From Ghiorsea sp. (GTDB lineage: Bacteria > Pseudomonadota > Zetaproteobacteria > Mariprofundales > Mariprofundaceae), in contig JALUWH010000303.1 in NCBI GenBank assembly GCA_027019685.1, forward strand, positions 1 through 5,970: a stretch of DNA of 5,970 nucleotides, given 5' to 3'. The first letter of the stretch is position 1. Each line of letters starts with the position of its first letter. A program made the translations under genes and the position numbers. The notes beneath the pieces were generated by a model, which ran no database searches, had not been told where the DNA came from, and saw only the letters and a program-made list of their open reading frames with translations. Below are positions 1 to 5,970 of this stretch, piece by piece.

Positions 1-1473
1 GGAAGATTGGTCTTGCTGTTTTTTCCCCTGCTGACCTTGCTTGGATTCATCTTTCTTCTTCTCTTTATCCTTACCTTTGTCTCCATCTTTATTTTTCTGC
101 TGTTGTTTTTGTTGTGCTTTTAACTTCTCAAGCAAAGTTTTATTGGCTTGCGCATCAGTATGATTGGAATTGATATTCAAAGCTTGCTGATAAGCAGCAA
201 TCGCTTCATCCAATTTGCCTGCATGTGCCAAGGCATTACCCTGATTATACCAATCATCTGCATTGGGTTGCTTGATATGCTTAAATGCATCCATTGCAGC
301 TTGATAGTCTTTATTGCGGTAAGCTGCTGCTGCTTTCCACGCAGGGTTTTCAAAGGTTTGATATGCCTTAGCATAATCCTTTTTCAACATCAATTGTTCT
401 GCCTGATGGTTGGGCGTTTGCCATAAATCTTGCCACACGCCTGCATGTGATGATGTAGGTTGCCAAAGCACAAAACACAGTACCAACAACGCACCTCGGC
501 GAAACAACAATACAAACAAAGGAATCGCCAACAGCAATAACCAATGCCCCTCTTCCTGCCAAACATCAAAGCTTGCATCGCTTTGTTGCTTACTGGCTGC
601 AAAACGCTCTTGTATGGAAGCTTGTGTAAGCATACTAATATCCGAATCATCAATGCTTAATCTATGGTATGCCCCTTGCCCAAGCAGTGCCAAGCGTTGT
701 AATTTCTGTTCATCAAGCTTGGCAATCACAATGCGCCCTGCAGCATCACTGATAAAACCACCACCGGCCTGCGGAATCGGTGCGCCATCTGGTGTGCCAA
801 CACCTATCACATGCACACTAAAACCCGCTTGCGTCACCTGCTCAAGCATAGCTTGTGAATACATATCCGAATCGGTCATCACCAAAATTTGACCATGCTG
901 CACGGATGCTTGTTTAAAAAGTGTGCTCGCTTTGGCAAGCCCTGCATCAATATCGCCACCTTGCACAGGCATAATATCCGTGGTCAAGCCTTGAAGCTGC
1001 GACAAAATGGTTGCGTTATCATCGGTCAGTGGTGTCACAACAAATGCTGAACCTGCAAACACCACCAATGCTGTTTGCCCCTCTTTGCGCTGGTGCAAAA
1101 GGTCGGTCAATTTTTGTTTGGCTCGGGTTAATCGGTCAGGTTTGATGTCTTGAGCATTCATGGATGCTGATAAATCCAACACCACCACCAAAGCTGAATC
1201 CTCGCTGTAAATAGGCTGTGGAAGTTTTTGCCATGCTGGTGCTGCCAATGCGCCTATCATAAACGTGAGTAATATTCCTAACCCCCACACCCCTGTTTTG
1301 GAAGCCATACGAGATGTGCCTGCTTGCAAATATGCCAATAGTTCAGGTGCAACAAGTTTTTGCCACGCACCCATGCCTGTTTGTTGATTGCGTGCATACA
1401 ATAATGCCAAGGCAGGGATAAGCAGCAGCCACATCCAAGGGCGCAAAAAATGAAAGTCATGAAGTATATGCAT
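1..1473 (-). CDS. BatB-like VWA membrane protein fused to TPR (BatC-like) region, 3' end missing
   Basis: The frame is open for 491 codons from the ATG at 1473-1471 to the window edge, with no stop, so the C-terminus is missing. Seen in order: two N-terminal hydrophobic segments (about residues 13-27 and 61-80), a VWA domain (about 92-280) with MIDAS motif DLSAS at 100-104, TPLT ending at Thr150 and MTDSD at 199-203, a third membrane segment (about 310-333), helical repeats (about 345-400), one clear TPR unit (about 407-440, DDWYNQGNALAHAGKLDEAI), then a Lys/Gln/Asp-rich tail from about 452. The topology suggests a VWA domain between membrane segments, with the TPR part after the last one. 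In the Bat family BatB (VWA) and BatC (TPR) are separate in some bacteria and fused in many proteobacteria; this is the fused form. A GAGGAAG ribosome site lies 11 bases before the start, inside the end of batA, and only 2 bases separate the genes. The role, partner binding in a MoxR/VWA complex, is inferred from the family. The domain call is secure; the exact function is not. Confidence 0.9.
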   Translation of the reverse strand, partial: MHILHDFHFLRPWMWLLLIPALALLYARNQQTGMGAWQKLVAPELLAYLQAGTSRMASKTGVWGLGILLTFMIGALAAPAWQKLPQPIYSEDSALVVVLDLSASMNAQDIKPDRLTRAKQKLTDLLHQRKEGQTALVVFAGSAFVVTPLTDDNATILSQLQGLTTDIMPVQGGDIDAGLAKASTLFKQASVQHGQILVMTDSDMYSQAMLEQVTQAGFSVHVIGVGTPDGAPIPQAGGGFISDAAGRIVIAKLDEQKLQRLALLGQGAYHRLSIDDSDISMLTQASIQERFAASKQQSDASFDVWQEEGHWLLLLAIPLFVLLFRRGALLVLCFVLWQPTSSHAGVWQDLWQTPNHQAEQLMLKKDYAKAYQTFENPAWKAAAAYRNKDYQAAMDAFKHIKQPNADDWYNQGNALAHAGKLDEAIAAYQQALNINSNHTDAQANKTLLEKLKAQQKQQQKNKDGDKGKDKEKKKDESKQGQQGKKQQDQSS

Positions 1474-1475
1474 AT

Positions 1476-2465
1476 TTAACGCCACTTCCTCAAAACCAAA
1501 ATAAGCAACAATAAAGCAAAACTTAGCACCAGTGGATAAACCAATAATGAACGTACAGGTCGAAACGTTTTGCTATCTCTTGCCACGGGTTCTAGCTTAT
1601 CTATCAAAGCGTAAATCTTCTGCAAACCTTGAGTATCCTTGGCTCTGAAATATTTACCCCCAGTCTCATCGGCAATATTTTGCAACATAGCTTCATCCAA
1701 ATCAGCAGAAGGATTGACCATTTGTGTGCCAAAAAATGAACGCACAGCCATGCTATCTGCACCCATGCCAATGGTATAAATACGCAAACCAATGTTTTTT
1801 GCCAATTTTACTGCTTCTTCAGGCTTGAGTGCACCTGCGGTGTTCACCCCATCGGTAAGTAATATCAACACCAAGTCCGATGCATTTTTCACATGCTGCA
1901 AACGTTTCACCGCTAAGCCAATCGCATCACCAATAGCGGTTTCTTTACCAGCTAGACCAATCACCGCTTCACTTAAAAACTGATTCACTGTTTTGCGGTC
2001 AAACGTAAGCGGTGTTTGCAAATACGCTTGCGCACCAAACAAAATCAATCCCACACGATCGCCTTCACGTCGCGCAATAAAATCTTTAGCAATCACTTTG
2101 GTCGCCGTAAGCCTGTCCACAGATTGACCCGAAAGCTCAAAATCTCGGGTTTGCATACTACCCGACAAATCAATCGCCAGCATCAAATCCCTACCGCTAC
2201 GCGATAACTCCACAGGCTCACCCAACCATTGTGGACGTGCTGCTGCCAACAGCAAAAACAACCATGCTAACCATAATAAAAGCTGATATTTACCATGTTT
2301 ATTGGGGCTGGTTTGTGTTTGGCTTATATCGCGCAAATCATCGGCAAATGGCATAAACAAACCTGCTTGCACCACCTCATCTTGTTGTTTTACCGCAAAC
2401 CAACGCTGCACCAACCAAGGCACTGGCAAAAGCAATAATATCCACCACCATAAAAGCTCAAACAT
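1476..2465 (-). CDS. batA: BatA-like VWA-domain membrane protein
   Basis: A 329-residue protein, the usual length for BatA. It has an N-terminal hydrophobic segment (about 3-22) followed by basic residues, a second at about 60-76, a VWA domain (about 92-290), and a C-terminal membrane segment (about 305-326) ending in a short basic tail (RKWR). The metal-binding MIDAS site looks complete: DLSGS at 99-103, Thr154 in TPLT, and LTDG at 203-206. The ETAIGDAIGLAVKRL stretch (175-189) is typical of BatA proteins. In this family the VWA domain binds a divalent metal and is thought to mediate protein contacts in the cell envelope, working with the MoxR ATPase encoded two genes upstream in the transcript. 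The ATG overlaps the end of the DUF4381 gene by 8 bases, and an AAGGAAG ribosome site (2475-2481) sits 9 bases before it, which supports this start. The family is clear; the symbol follows the Bat naming by gene order and domains, and the physiological role is inferred. Confidence 0.9.
   Translation of the reverse strand: MFELLWWWILLLLPVPWLVQRWFAVKQQDEVVQAGLFMPFADDLRDISQTQTSPNKHGKYQLLLWLAWLFLLLAAARPQWLGEPVELSRSGRDLMLAIDLSGSMQTRDFELSGQSVDRLTATKVIAKDFIARREGDRVGLILFGAQAYLQTPLTFDRKTVNQFLSEAVIGLAGKETAIGDAIGLAVKRLQHVKNASDLVLILLTDGVNTAGALKPEEAVKLAKNIGLRIYTIGMGADSMAVRSFFGTQMVNPSADLDEAMLQNIADETGGKYFRAKDTQGLQKIYALIDKLEPVARDSKTFRPVRSLLVYPLVLSFALLLLILVLRKWR
1485..1491 (-). promoter_or_regulatory. Ribosome binding site of the batB-TPR gene
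   Basis: GAGGAAG on the minus strand, 11 bases before the ATG at 1473 and inside the last codons of batA. It favours this start over the in-frame Met at residue 14, which lies within the first membrane segment. Confidence 0.6.
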
Positions 2466-2970
2466 GACGATTCACTTCCTTCAGCCATGCTTGAACTAGC
2501 TCACACAAAGCTTGGGCTTGCTCTTTATCCATATCACTTTCAGCTTGATATGCCCCATACAATAATGCATCTGCAAAAGGTTGCTCGGCAAATGAAGGGG
2601 AAGGTTTATCTTGCCACATACTGTCTAAAAACTTGAGCCAATCCTTACCAATCAAACCTGCCGTTGCTTGTTCAGGAAACACAGTTAATGCCACTCGGCG
2701 TAATAGTGTGTTGATGTCTGCCACTAAAGTTTGTGTTTGATGATGCACTGCATAAGCATCACAAATGCGTTGGTATTCAACATGAATAGCTAGATTAAGC
2801 GCACGTTTCTTGCGCCATGCTTGCCACTTTTTCCATAGTTTGGGCACAATAAACAGTAATACCACCAGCAAAAACACCAACAACATCCACCAGCCCATAG
2901 CCAAATCCCACCAAGGGCTTGGTGCAGGCAAATGAATATCTTTAAGTTGCTGCAAAGGGTCTTGATTCAT
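2458..2970 (-). CDS. DUF4381 family small membrane protein of the Bat operon
   Basis: A 170-residue protein with one clear membrane segment (about 25-44) after a short N-terminus containing the DIHLPAPSPWW motif (11-21) that marks DUF4381 proteins. The membrane segment is followed by a strongly basic stretch (PKLWKKWQAWRKKR, 43-56), which by the positive-inside rule puts the rest of the chain in the cytoplasm. The remainder looks alpha-helical and contains a GLIGKDWLKFLD motif (105-116) common in this family. DUF4381 genes are found between DUF58 and batA in proteobacterial MoxR/Bat operons, as here; their molecular function is not established. The start codon overlaps the DUF58 stop as ATGA, and a GAGGT ribosome site lies 4 bases before it, so translation is probably coupled to DUF58. 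Its own end overlaps batA by 8 bases. Confidence 0.86.
   Translation of the reverse strand: MNQDPLQQLKDIHLPAPSPWWDLAMGWWMLLVFLLVVLLFIVPKLWKKWQAWRKKRALNLAIHVEYQRICDAYAVHHQTQTLVADINTLLRRVALTVFPEQATAGLIGKDWLKFLDSMWQDKPSPSFAEQPFADALLYGAYQAESDMDKEQAQALCELVQAWLKEVNRHV
2475..2481 (-). promoter_or_regulatory. Ribosome binding site of batA
   Basis: AAGGAAG on the minus strand, 9 bases before the batA ATG and inside the last codons of the DUF4381 gene. It supports the chosen start and suggests that batA can initiate on its own as well as by coupling. Confidence 0.65.
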
Positions 2971-3866
2971 CGCAACCTCAATTTTTGGGCAAGTGCCCCT
3001 GTCACATCATCATCGGTGTGCAGCGTAATATGCGTGATGCCATACTTGATTTGTAATGCATCCAACTTGGCTTGATGCGCATCAAAATGGGCTTGCCATT
3101 GTTGGCGTAGTTGTACTGTGGCTTGAATATAAAAATACTGTTGCCCATCAAATACAGGGTATGTTCCAGATTGTGGAAATGTTTGTTCCAGTTTATCCAC
3201 CACTGAAATCAGCACCACATCATTGTGCCGCGCCAATTGCGCCAAATCCGCAGTGGCTTGCGCAGTCAACCCACGAAAATCACTTAAAATATAAATCAAA
3301 CTGCCATGTTTACTGGTATAACGTAGCTTGCGGGTTAACGCATCTAAAGAGGGTTGTGTAGCCGCTTGTGGCGTATGTTGCCAAGCAGGGTGTTGGTTAC
3401 ATTGGTTTAAAAGTGACAACACACCTCTTTTGCCTCGCATGGGTTTGATTTCAGCATGGGCTTCACCTGAAAAAATCATACCACCCAAGCGGTCGCCATG
3501 CCCAATACCATGCCATGCTAACAATGCTGCAGCCTGTGTTGCTACTACCGATTTAAGCGCACCTTGCGTGGCAAAAAACATACTGTTTCTATAATCCAAG
3601 CATACCAACACAGGGCGTTCTCGTTCTTCCCTGTAAAGCTTCACATGGGTCACGCCTTTGCGAGCTGTGACCTTCCAATCAATACTGCCCACGTCATCAC
3701 CAGGTTGATAAACACGCACTTCATCAAACTCCATGCCTCGCCCACGCAAGCGCGACACATGCGCACCACTCATGGCAGCACGAATATACTTACGCCGCAC
3801 CGCCAGTGATGCCGCTTGATGCTGCATAGCAATCAGTTCTGATAATTCAATATGTGTAGCTGACAT
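2967..3866 (-). CDS. DUF58 domain-containing protein (VWA-like, cytoplasmic)
   Basis: A 299-residue protein with no signal peptide or membrane segment, so probably cytoplasmic. The DUF58 signature is seen at about 42-77: GRGMEFDEVRVYQPGDD, then SIDWKVTARKG. It is followed by a VWA-like fold in which the MIDAS motif is reduced to DYRNSM (91-96), a form typical of the proteobacterial DUF58 branch, which usually reads D-x-R-x-SM-FF. A later GDRLGGMIFSG stretch (124-134) and LIYILSDFRGL (190-200) match the core strands of the fold. DUF58 proteins almost always sit directly after a MoxR gene and are thought to be partners or adaptors of that ATPase; the biochemical role is unknown. The chosen ATG is 27 bases after the moxR stop, with an AGGGGA site 11 bases upstream. 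The next in-frame Met, 14 residues later, is less likely. Its stop overlaps the next start (ATGA), indicating one operon. Confidence 0.9.
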   Translation of the reverse strand: MSATHIELSELIAMQHQAASLAVRRKYIRAAMSGAHVSRLRGRGMEFDEVRVYQPGDDVGSIDWKVTARKGVTHVKLYREERERPVLVCLDYRNSMFFATQGALKSVVATQAAALLAWHGIGHGDRLGGMIFSGEAHAEIKPMRGKRGVLSLLNQCNQHPAWQHTPQAATQPSLDALTRKLRYTSKHGSLIYILSDFRGLTAQATADLAQLARHNDVVLISVVDKLEQTFPQSGTYPVFDGQQYFYIQATVQLRQQWQAHFDAHQAKLDALQIKYGITHITLHTDDDVTGALAQKLRLR

Positions 3867-3893
3867 GGCTAGTTCAGTCCCCTATGAAGGAAA

Positions 3894-4850
3894 TTAAGGA
3901 ACAGCAACTTCTGAAATCAATTGATGAATCACATCATCAGTCGTCAACCCCGATGCTTCGGCTTCATAATTTAATAACAAACGATGGCGCAACACATCCA
4001 ATGCCATGCTTTGAATATCTTCAGGGGCAACAAAATCTCGTCCATCCAACCAAGCATGGGCTCTGGCACATCTATCTAAAGCAATGGTTGCCCTAGGGCT
4101 TGCACCATACTGCAAATGTTTGACCACACCTATTTGCGTATGATTGGCTCGAGTCGCCATCATCAATTGCACGATATAAGTCTCAAGTTGTGGTGCAACA
4201 TGGATATTTAATACTTCTTGTCGCGCTTGGAAAAGCGTATCTTGATTGAGCAATACTTCCGACTTCTTCGGTTTTTCACTGGCTTCAGCACGGGATAACT
4301 GCAAAATCTTTTGCTCAGATGCTGCATCAGGATAATCAATGGTTACATGCAATAAGAAACGATCAAGCTGAGCTTCTGGCAATGGATATGTGCCCTCTTG
4401 CTCAATGGGGTTTTGCGTTGCCATCACCAAAAACAAATCGGGCAATGGATAACTGGTACGCCCCACCGTAATTTGTCGCTCTGCCATGGCTTCAAGCAAT
4501 GCCGCTTGTACTTTGGCTGGCGCACGATTGATTTCATCGGCAAGCATAAGGTTGTGAAATAATGGTCCCTTTTGGAAATGAAAACTACCATCTTGTGGGC
4601 GATAGACTTCCACACCTGTCAAATCAGAGGGCAGTAAATCAGGGGTAAACTGAACCCGATGAAAATCACCTTCAATATGTTCAGAAAGCACATGAATGGC
4701 TCGCGTCTTGGCAAGCCCTGGTGCACCTTCCACCAATAAATGCCCATCGGCGAGCAAAGCAATCAATAACCGATTCGTTAAATGGGATTGCCCGATAATT
4801 TGTTGTTCAATACTGCCCTGTAATGCTGAAAAAACTTGCTTTGCGCTCAT
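3894..4850 (-). CDS. MoxR-family AAA+ ATPase
   Basis: A 318-residue AAA+ ATPase, the normal length for the MoxR family. Visible in order: Walker A (GAPGLAKT, 42-49), Walker B (MLADEIN, 102-108, with Asp105 and Glu106 for Mg2+ and hydrolysis), sensor 1 (ATQNP, 144-148), arginine finger region (LDRF, 162-165), and sensor 2 (SPRA, 251-254) in the C-terminal lid domain. EGTYPLPEAQLDRFL is a hallmark of MoxR proteins. All key residues are present, so it should be active. MoxR ATPases act as chaperone-like remodelers, for example in metal cofactor insertion or complex assembly, usually together with VWA proteins encoded beside them. Here it leads a DUF58-DUF4381-BatA-BatB series, so its likely partners are those proteins at the inner membrane. 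The start at 4850 has only a weak GGGG ribosome site 5 bases upstream. The target complex cannot be told from sequence. Confidence 0.95.
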   Translation of the reverse strand: MSAKQVFSALQGSIEQQIIGQSHLTNRLLIALLADGHLLVEGAPGLAKTRAIHVLSEHIEGDFHRVQFTPDLLPSDLTGVEVYRPQDGSFHFQKGPLFHNLMLADEINRAPAKVQAALLEAMAERQITVGRTSYPLPDLFLVMATQNPIEQEGTYPLPEAQLDRFLLHVTIDYPDAASEQKILQLSRAEASEKPKKSEVLLNQDTLFQARQEVLNIHVAPQLETYIVQLMMATRANHTQIGVVKHLQYGASPRATIALDRCARAHAWLDGRDFVAPEDIQSMALDVLRHRLLLNYEAEASGLTTDDVIHQLISEVAVP

Positions 4851-4877
4851 GCTTACCCCACGAATAATGTTATGTAT

Positions 4878-4908
4878 ATTATATAAGCCGAAGCCAAAGC
4901 ATATTCAA
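4878..4908 (-). promoter_or_regulatory. Possible sigma-70 promoter for the moxR/Bat operon
   Basis: On the minus strand a perfect TATAAT lies at 4883-4878, about 27 bases before the moxR ATG, in the only sizeable gap of the window (4851-4931). The -35 candidate TTGAAT (4908-4903) matches TTGACA in four of six positions and is 19 bases away, longer than the ideal 17. The region is AT-rich, so a chance match is possible. No convincing hairpin with a T-run follows the hisS stop, so read-through from hisS is also possible. Confidence 0.4.
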
Positions 4909-4931
4909 GAGAAGATGAACGTAAGATGATG

Positions 4932-5970
4932 TTAAGTTATCTCTTGGATGATAGCATCAAATGTTAAGGCTTGCTGCTCACCTGTATTTAGCTTTTTTAA
5001 CATAAGTTTATTAGCTTTCATCTCATCTTCGCCAATGGTGACGACAAACCTTGCACCTTCACGGTCTGCCATTTTAAATTGTCGTTTAGCACTTCCGCCA
5101 CCACAATGAATCACGGATAATCCTGCTTCACGCAGTTTAGCTGCTTGTTGTAAGGCATACCCAGCTACCGCATCACCCAATGCTACTACAGCAACATCAG
5201 GTTGCTTAGCTTCTCTATCAGGCAGCAACATTTCCAAACGCTCTATGCCTGCGGCAAAACCAATGGCAGGCGTGGCAGGGCCGCCCAAGGACTCAACCAA
5301 TCCATCATAACGTCCGCCAGCTAACACTGTGCCTTGCGCGCCCAATTGGTCAGTGATGAATTCAAATGCTGTGCGATTGTAATAATCCAAGCCGCGAACA
5401 ATGCGTGGATTGATGGTGTATTGAACATTTAATGCGTTTAAGCCTGATTGAAGCCCTGAAAAGTGGGTTTCGCAGCCTTCACACAAATGATTGACCATTT
5501 CAGGCGCATCCGTAAGTGCTGCTTGGCAAGTTTTTACTTTACAATCAAGCACCCGCATAGGGTTGCTATCCATGCGTTCATGGCATGTTTCGCACAAAGC
5601 ATCTTTTTTACGCTGTAAAAATGTAAGCAAAGCTTCACGATAGGATGGGCGGCATGTTGTGCAGCCCAAAGAGTTGATTTCAAGGCGTGTTTGTTCAATA
5701 CCCAATGTATCTAAGAAACGCTGCGCCATGGCTAAGACTTCTGCATCTTCAACGGCTGCTGATGCCCCAAAAAACTCCGCACCAATTTGCTGAAATTGAC
5801 GCAAGCGTCCTTTTTGTGGACGTTCTCTGCGAAACATGGGACCCATATAAAACCAACGTTGTGCACCAGCTCTGGTTAAGCCAGCTTGTAAATAAGCACG
5901 CACAGCACCCGCCGTACCTTCAGGGCGCAAGCAAATATTGTCGCCACCTTGGTCTTCAAATGCATACATT
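4932..5970 (-). CDS. hisS: Histidyl-tRNA synthetase, 5' end missing
   Basis: The last 345 codons of a class II histidyl-tRNA synthetase, which charges tRNA-His with histidine using ATP in the cytoplasm. The frame runs off the window; compared with the E. coli enzyme (from memory) roughly 65-70 N-terminal residues, including motif 1, are missing. Numbered from the first Met in the window: LRPEGTAG (14-21), motif 2 with GPMFRRERPQKGR (43-55), the HisRS signature RGLDYYNRT (192-200), AGGRYDG (217-223), motif 3 GFAAGIERL (237-245), and the C-terminal anticodon-binding domain (about 257-345). The oddity is a cysteine-rich stretch at about 103-166 with two CxxC pairs plus C-x4-C and CxxC, absent in the E. 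coli enzyme but known to me from some other bacterial HisRS. The identification is very secure. It is followed by an 81-base gap before moxR and is not functionally linked to the Bat genes. Confidence 0.98.
   Translation of the reverse strand, partial: MYAFEDQGGDNICLRPEGTAGAVRAYLQAGLTRAGAQRWFYMGPMFRRERPQKGRLRQFQQIGAEFFGASAAVEDAEVLAMAQRFLDTLGIEQTRLEINSLGCTTCRPSYREALLTFLQRKKDALCETCHERMDSNPMRVLDCKVKTCQAALTDAPEMVNHLCEGCETHFSGLQSGLNALNVQYTINPRIVRGLDYYNRTAFEFITDQLGAQGTVLAGGRYDGLVESLGGPATPAIGFAAGIERLEMLLPDREAKQPDVAVVALGDAVAGYALQQAAKLREAGLSVIHCGGGSAKRQFKMADREGARFVVTIGEDEMKANKLMLKKLNTGEQQALTFDAIIQEIT

Noticed and set aside
1..120. Lys/Gln-rich coding stretch considered as a nucleotide repeat array
   Set aside because: It has biased composition but no regular repeat unit; it is the low-complexity tail of the VWA-TPR protein.
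410..892. Plus-strand open frame of 160 codons
   Set aside because: It lies antisense to the BatB-TPR gene, whose frame is open throughout with clear VWA and TPR motifs. The plus-strand product is Cys/Ser-rich with no recognisable domain, so it is a shadow.
3056..3361. Plus-strand open frame of 101 codons, and similar ones up to about 3809
   Set aside because: Antisense to the DUF58 gene, with no domain or ribosome site; explained by the codon use of the real gene.
4885..4900. Possible terminator hairpin after hisS (GCTTCGGC on the minus strand)
   Set aside because: The stem is only about three base pairs and no T-run follows, so it is too weak to call.
4696..4929. Plus-strand open frame of 77 codons spanning the moxR start and the intergenic gap
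   Set aside because: Most of it is antisense to the MoxR N-terminus including Walker A; no recognisable protein features, so not a credible small gene.
1..5970. Search for a new defence or mobile system
   Set aside because: All genes fit known housekeeping (hisS) and MoxR/Bat families in their usual order; there are no transposase, integrase, nuclease, toxin or repeat signatures.

Overview
The window holds six protein-coding genes, all on the minus strand and packed almost end to end. Read in transcription order (high to low coordinates) they are: the 3' part of hisS (histidyl-tRNA synthetase), an 81-base intergenic gap, then a MoxR AAA+ ATPase, a DUF58 protein, a small DUF4381 membrane protein, a BatA-like von Willebrand A (VWA) membrane protein, and a BatB-like VWA protein fused to a TPR (BatC-like) region that runs off the low-coordinate edge. 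hisS is cut at its 5' end and the VWA-TPR gene at its 3' end. No RNA gene, mobile element, CRISPR array or long non-coding stretch was seen.

The gene order moxR - DUF58 - DUF4381 - VWA - VWA/TPR is the classic MoxR/Bat ('Bacteroides aerotolerance') operon layout of proteobacteria, in which a BatD-like gene often follows; here it would lie beyond position 1. The organism is most likely a Gram-negative proteobacterium with moderate-to-low GC, gamma-like in the form of its Bat operon. The HisRS carries a cysteine-rich segment that I associate more with delta-like and other deep lineages than with enteric gammaproteobacteria. Lineage is therefore an inference and is not resolved; a zetaproteobacterium-like or other deep proteobacterial origin is possible.

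The five Bat genes look like one transcription and translation unit. DUF58 starts 27 bases after moxR, DUF58 and DUF4381 share an ATGA overlap, DUF4381 and batA overlap by 8 bases, and batA and batB are 2 bases apart. A TATAAT box in the hisS-moxR gap is a plausible operon promoter, and no clear terminator separates hisS from moxR. The likely working model, from family knowledge, is a MoxR chaperone-like ATPase in the cytoplasm acting with membrane-anchored VWA proteins that bind metal through MIDAS sites, with DUF58 and the TPR region as partner-binding parts. The exact substrate is not known.

This is mostly an ordinary, conserved chromosomal region. I found no convincing evidence of a new system. 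The points worth a second look are the four cysteine pairs in HisRS, the altered third MIDAS motif in the BatB part, and the BatB-TPR fusion with its Lys/Gln-rich tail.
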